Assembly: GCA_030590585.1 (NCBI GenBank)
Contig: JAUUYD010000072.1
Coordinates: 1-8,686, forward strand
Source of the DNA: Spirochaeta sp.
GTDB taxonomy: Bacteria > Spirochaetota > Spirochaetia > Spirochaetales_E > Spirochaetaceae_B
Reading direction: 5' to 3'
DNA length: 8,686 bases
In this document: piece after piece, positions 7,299 through 8,686 of the stretch
Layout of the letters: every line of letters begins with the position of its first letter
Position numbering within the stretch: the stretch's first letter is position 1
The notes under the pieces: model-generated
The model's database searches: none
The model's input: the letters and a program-made list of their open reading frames with translations, nothing else
Told to the model about the DNA's origin: nothing
Translations under genes and position numbers: made by a program

Positions 7299-8300
7299 TC
7301 AGACTAATTTCTGGGCGAGATCGACTACTCTGGTGGAGTATCCGAACTCATTATCATACCAGGAAATGACTTTGATAAAGCCATTTTCCATTACCATTGT
7401 AGACTCAGCATCAAAAATCGAAGAATGACTGTTTCCCCTGACGTCCATCGAAACAATGGGATCTTCGGTGTATTCCAGCACCCCTTTCATAATTCCATCC
7501 GCAGCATTTTTCATTGCGGCGTTTATTTCATCCTTTGCAGCTTTTCTTCCAAGCTGCACCACAAGATCGATAACCGATCCGGTGGGTGTCGGAACCCGCA
7601 TGGCCATGCCGTTGAGCTTTCCGGCAAGTTCAGGTATCACTTTTCCAACGGCGGCGGCGGCTCCGGTTGTAGTCGGAATAATATTCAAAGCCGCTGATCT
7701 GCCTCTGCGGAGGTCGGAATGAGGAAGATCGAGTATAACCTGATCGTTGGTGTATGCATGAACAGTCGTCATCAGACCCTGCTCGATACCGAAGGAGTCA
7801 TGAAGAACCTTTACAACAGGCGCAAGGCAGTTAGTTGTACAGCTGGCATTGGAAAAGGCTTCGTTTCCAAGATCCAGCTGGTCATCATTTACTCCAAGCA
7901 CGATGGTTTGATCGATATCGTCCTTTGCGGGAACCGTCAGTATCACTTTTTTGGCCCCGGCTTTTATATGATCCTTATATCCACCTTTCGGACCCTCAGC
8001 AGTACGAAAGATTCCTGTTGATTCAATAACAACATCAACACCCAATTCCCCCCAGGGAAGCTCTGCCGGGTTCCTTACGGCAAGAATCTTCACTTCCCGT
8101 TCGTCCACAACAAACGCGTCATCCTTTACATCTATCGTTTTATTGTAAACACCGAATGTTGAATCATACTTCAAAAGATGAGCAAGCGTTTTGGGATCTG
8201 TAATATCATTAATAGCGACAATATCTATTCCAGGTCTTTCAAAGGCAATCTTGAATACATTTCTACCGATGCGGCCGAATCCGTTAATGGCGATTTTCAT
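7299..8300 (-). CDS. gap: Glyceraldehyde-3-phosphate dehydrogenase, type I, NAD-type
   Basis: The enzyme oxidises glyceraldehyde 3-phosphate with NAD and phosphate to 1,3-bisphosphoglycerate, the substrate of the next gene product. The 333-residue protein starts with the Rossmann motif INGFGRIGR (5-13). D32 in AINDITD indicates NAD rather than NADP preference. The active-site cysteine is C154 in [12 protein letters not shown] and its partner H181 lies in [10 protein letters not shown]. The inorganic phosphate and substrate region [12 protein letters not shown] (210-221), GMAMRVPTP (231-239) and the C-terminal WYDNEFGYS (314-322) are all intact. The start at 8300 (MKIAINGFG) is chosen over a longer reading from 8318: it matches the family N-terminus and has GGGGA 6 nt upstream, and the upstream ATG would overlap the predicted -10 box. 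It is the first gene of the operon. Confidence 0.98.
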   Translation of the reverse strand: MKIAINGFGRIGRNVFKIAFERPGIDIVAINDITDPKTLAHLLKYDSTFGVYNKTIDVKDDAFVVDEREVKILAVRNPAELPWGELGVDVVIESTGIFRTAEGPKGGYKDHIKAGAKKVILTVPAKDDIDQTIVLGVNDDQLDLGNEAFSNASCTTNCLAPVVKVLHDSFGIEQGLMTTVHAYTNDQVILDLPHSDLRRGRSAALNIIPTTTGAAAAVGKVIPELAGKLNGMAMRVPTPTGSVIDLVVQLGRKAAKDEINAAMKNAADGIMKGVLEYTEDPIVSMDVRGNSHSSIFDAESTMVMENGFIKVISWYDNEFGYSTRVVDLAQKLV

Positions 8301-8317
8301 AATTATTCCCCGGCACA

Positions 8318-8347
8318 AATATAGAGATTAACAGACCTTAGGGTCAA
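8318..8347 (-). promoter_or_regulatory. Predicted sigma70-type promoter for the gap operon
   Basis: On the minus strand TTGACC (-35, positions 8347-8342) is followed by 18 nt and TATATT (-10, positions 8323-8318). Reading the -10 one base earlier as CTATAT gives a 17-nt spacer. Both hexamers are close to consensus. Transcription would begin near 8311-8310, giving a leader of only about 10 nt before the gap ATG, with the GGGGA ribosome site almost at the 5' end. This is the only convincing promoter I found for the ten genes. It has not been tested, and another start site farther upstream remains possible. Confidence 0.62.
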
Positions 8348-8353
8348 GGATGA

Positions 8354-8439
8354 AAGGTATGAAACCCCTGGGCAAGCCCTGGACCCAGAGTTGCCTTTGG
8401 CAGCTCTATTCCGCCCCAAGGGGCGGGGTTTCATACCTT
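8354..8439. repeat. Nested palindromic element beside the gap promoter
   Basis: A perfect 15-bp inverted repeat (AAGGTATGAAACCCC at 8354-8368 and its complement at 8425-8439) encloses further stems. One is a 9-bp stem with a 3-nt loop at 8387-8407, with one wobble pair on the plus strand. Another is CCGCCCC-AA-GGGGCGG at 8411-8426, which shares two bases with the outer arm and therefore competes with it. A small GGGC-AA-GCCC lies at 8370-8379. The element ends 6 nt before the -35 box of gap. It could be a miniature palindromic repeat, a structured RNA remnant or a protein-binding site; the sequence alone does not decide. Confidence 0.7.
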
Positions 8440-8452
8440 GCTTTGCCTGCAC

Positions 8453-8502
8453 TCGCTCGGATCAAGGGTCGTACCGGAGGCATAAGCCGAGGAACGATCC
8501 CG
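8453..8502. repeat. Inverted-repeat unit, copy 1
   Basis: The core CAAGGGTCGTACCG...GAGGAACGATCCCG (8463-8502) folds on itself: GGGTCGTACC pairs with GGAACGATCCC apart from one bulged base and one mismatch. The central loop GGAGGCATAAGCC contains its own GGC-ATAA-GCC stem. On the minus strand a tail reading CTTGATCCGAG follows the core and is shared, with two changes, with copy 2. Confidence 0.72.
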
Positions 8503-8508
8503 ACAAAA

Positions 8509-8520
8509 TACCCAAGGGTA
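8509..8520. repeat. Small palindrome between the two repeat units
   Basis: TACCC-AA-GGGTA forms a perfect 5-bp stem with a 2-nt centre. Its CAAGGGTAC half resembles the outer arm CAAGGGTCGTACC of the flanking repeat units, so it may be a degenerate third copy. Confidence 0.45.
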
Positions 8521-8522
8521 CT

Positions 8523-8569
8523 TCTCTCGCACCAAGGGTCGTACCGCAGCGCAGCGAGGAACGATCCCG
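8523..8569. repeat. Inverted-repeat unit, copy 2
   Basis: The core at 8533-8569 repeats copy 1 exactly 70 nt away and in the same orientation, with identical outer arms, including the same bulge and mismatch. Its centre is 3 nt shorter and different in sequence (CGCAGCGCAGCG), yet still offers a CGC/GCG stem. The minus-strand tail CTTGGTGCGAG matches that of copy 1. Confidence 0.72.
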
Positions 8570-8591
8570 GCATCCGTTTGGCAATGGATGC
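8570..8591. repeat. Hairpin just downstream of the upstream gene
   Basis: GCATCCGTT and AATGGATGC flank a TGGC tetraloop, giving a 9-bp stem with one G-T wobble when read on the plus strand; on the minus strand the wobble becomes an A-C mismatch. It begins 6 nt past the stop of the upstream minus-strand gene. It lacks a following T-tract and so is not a standard terminator, but it may protect the 3' end of that mRNA or belong to the repeat cluster. Confidence 0.5.
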
Positions 8592-8597
8592 AGGCTC

Positions 8598-8686
8598 CTA
8601 TGGGATAGCAAGCAGACGAGCTTTAAATGCCGGATCCGGTGCATTGAAAAGGGCTTCATCAATCTCCGGAACAGGAAGCAGAAACA
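8598..8686 (-). CDS. C-terminal end of an unidentified upstream gene
   Basis: One minus-strand frame stays open from the right edge to a TAG at 8600-8598 and encodes a plausible protein end, with LLPVPEIDEALFNAPDPAF followed by KARLLAIP. The residue mix and codon choice (GAT, GAA, CTG, CCG) resemble those of the operon genes, and the competing minus-strand frames either stop early or run into repeat sequence. About 29 residues are too few for me to name a family. The gene is in the same orientation as gap and separated from it by the repeat cluster and a promoter, so it probably belongs to a different transcription unit. Confidence 0.5.
   Translation of the reverse strand, partial: FLLPVPEIDEALFNAPDPAFKARLLAIP

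Larger units (their letters stand above)
8301..8597. other. Intergenic region between the upstream gene and gap: promoter plus repeats
   Basis: This non-coding stretch of about 300 nt separates two minus-strand genes. From right to left it holds a hairpin just after the upstream gene's stop (8570-8591), two copies of an inverted-repeat unit (8523-8569 and 8453-8502), a small palindrome between them (8509-8520), a nested palindrome (8354-8439) and the gap promoter (8318-8347). No convincing ORF crosses it; the reading frame at 8462-8662 is built from repeat sequence. None of the hairpins is followed by a T-tract on the minus strand, so none qualifies as an intrinsic terminator for the upstream gene. 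Confidence 0.75.

Noticed and set aside
8301..8318. A six-residue N-terminal extension of gap
   Set aside because: It does not match the conserved N-terminus of the family, and its ATG overlaps the predicted -10 element.
8411..8426. GC-rich hairpin CCGCCCC-AA-GGGGCGG as an intrinsic terminator
   Set aside because: No T-tract follows on either strand; it is better seen as part of the nested palindrome.
8453..8569. A short CRISPR-like array
   Set aside because: There are only two units, the repeats are themselves long imperfect inverted repeats, the region between them holds related sequence rather than a unique spacer, and no cas gene is present.
8462..8662. A 66-codon open frame on the minus strand across the repeat cluster
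   Set aside because: It runs through both inverted-repeat units and has no ribosome site or recognisable domain. A competing frame at 8598-8686 looks like the real protein end.

Overview
The window reads as one long, tightly packed minus-strand operon, a regulatory and repeat-rich intergenic region upstream of it, and the tail of a further minus-strand gene at the right edge. The order suggests a spirochaete (Spirochaeta/Sediminispirochaeta/Treponema-like): a glycolytic gap-pgk-tpiA block, secG, a signal-peptide-bearing parvulin chaperone, nusB, a membrane-anchored TPR-like protein, type I methionine aminopeptidase and an HtrA/DegP-like protease. I recall gap, a hypothetical TPR protein, map and htrA lying close together in Treponema, but this is memory and the phylum call is moderate, not proven.

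Transcription runs from right to left. A strong sigma70-type promoter (about 8318-8347) precedes gap (7299-8300). Then come pgk (6096-7274), tpiA (5337-6092), secG (4989-5315), a flavodoxin-fold-like protein (4540-4965), a SurA/PpiC-like chaperone (3471-4508), nusB (3057-3464), a 677-residue membrane-anchored repeat protein (1018-3051), map (266-1021) and the start of an HtrA-like protease (1-266, cut by the window edge). Gaps between genes are at most about 31 nt. The last three genes overlap their neighbours by 1-4 nt or lie 5 nt apart. I see no intrinsic terminator or second promoter between genes, so the simplest model is one polycistronic mRNA of at least 8.3 kb.

Functionally the operon joins the three-enzyme triose segment of glycolysis to protein export and quality control: SecG (translocon), the parvulin chaperone (periplasmic folding), MetAP (N-terminal Met removal) and HtrA (periplasmic proteolysis), plus the antitermination factor NusB. 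Start codons are unusually varied: TTG (map, secG), GTG (pgk) and apparently CTG (the flavodoxin-like gene), most with a Shine-Dalgarno motif 6-7 nt upstream.

The intergenic region 8301-8597 is the least ordinary part. It holds the gap promoter, an 86-nt nested palindrome ending 6 nt from the -35 box, and two head-to-tail copies (70-nt period) of an imperfect inverted-repeat element whose loops differ in sequence yet still self-pair. A further hairpin lies just after the stop of the upstream gene. I found no mobile-element gene, CRISPR array, tRNA or rRNA, and no defence-type or otherwise clearly new multi-gene system. The repeat family and the unassigned operon members are the best candidates for new biology.
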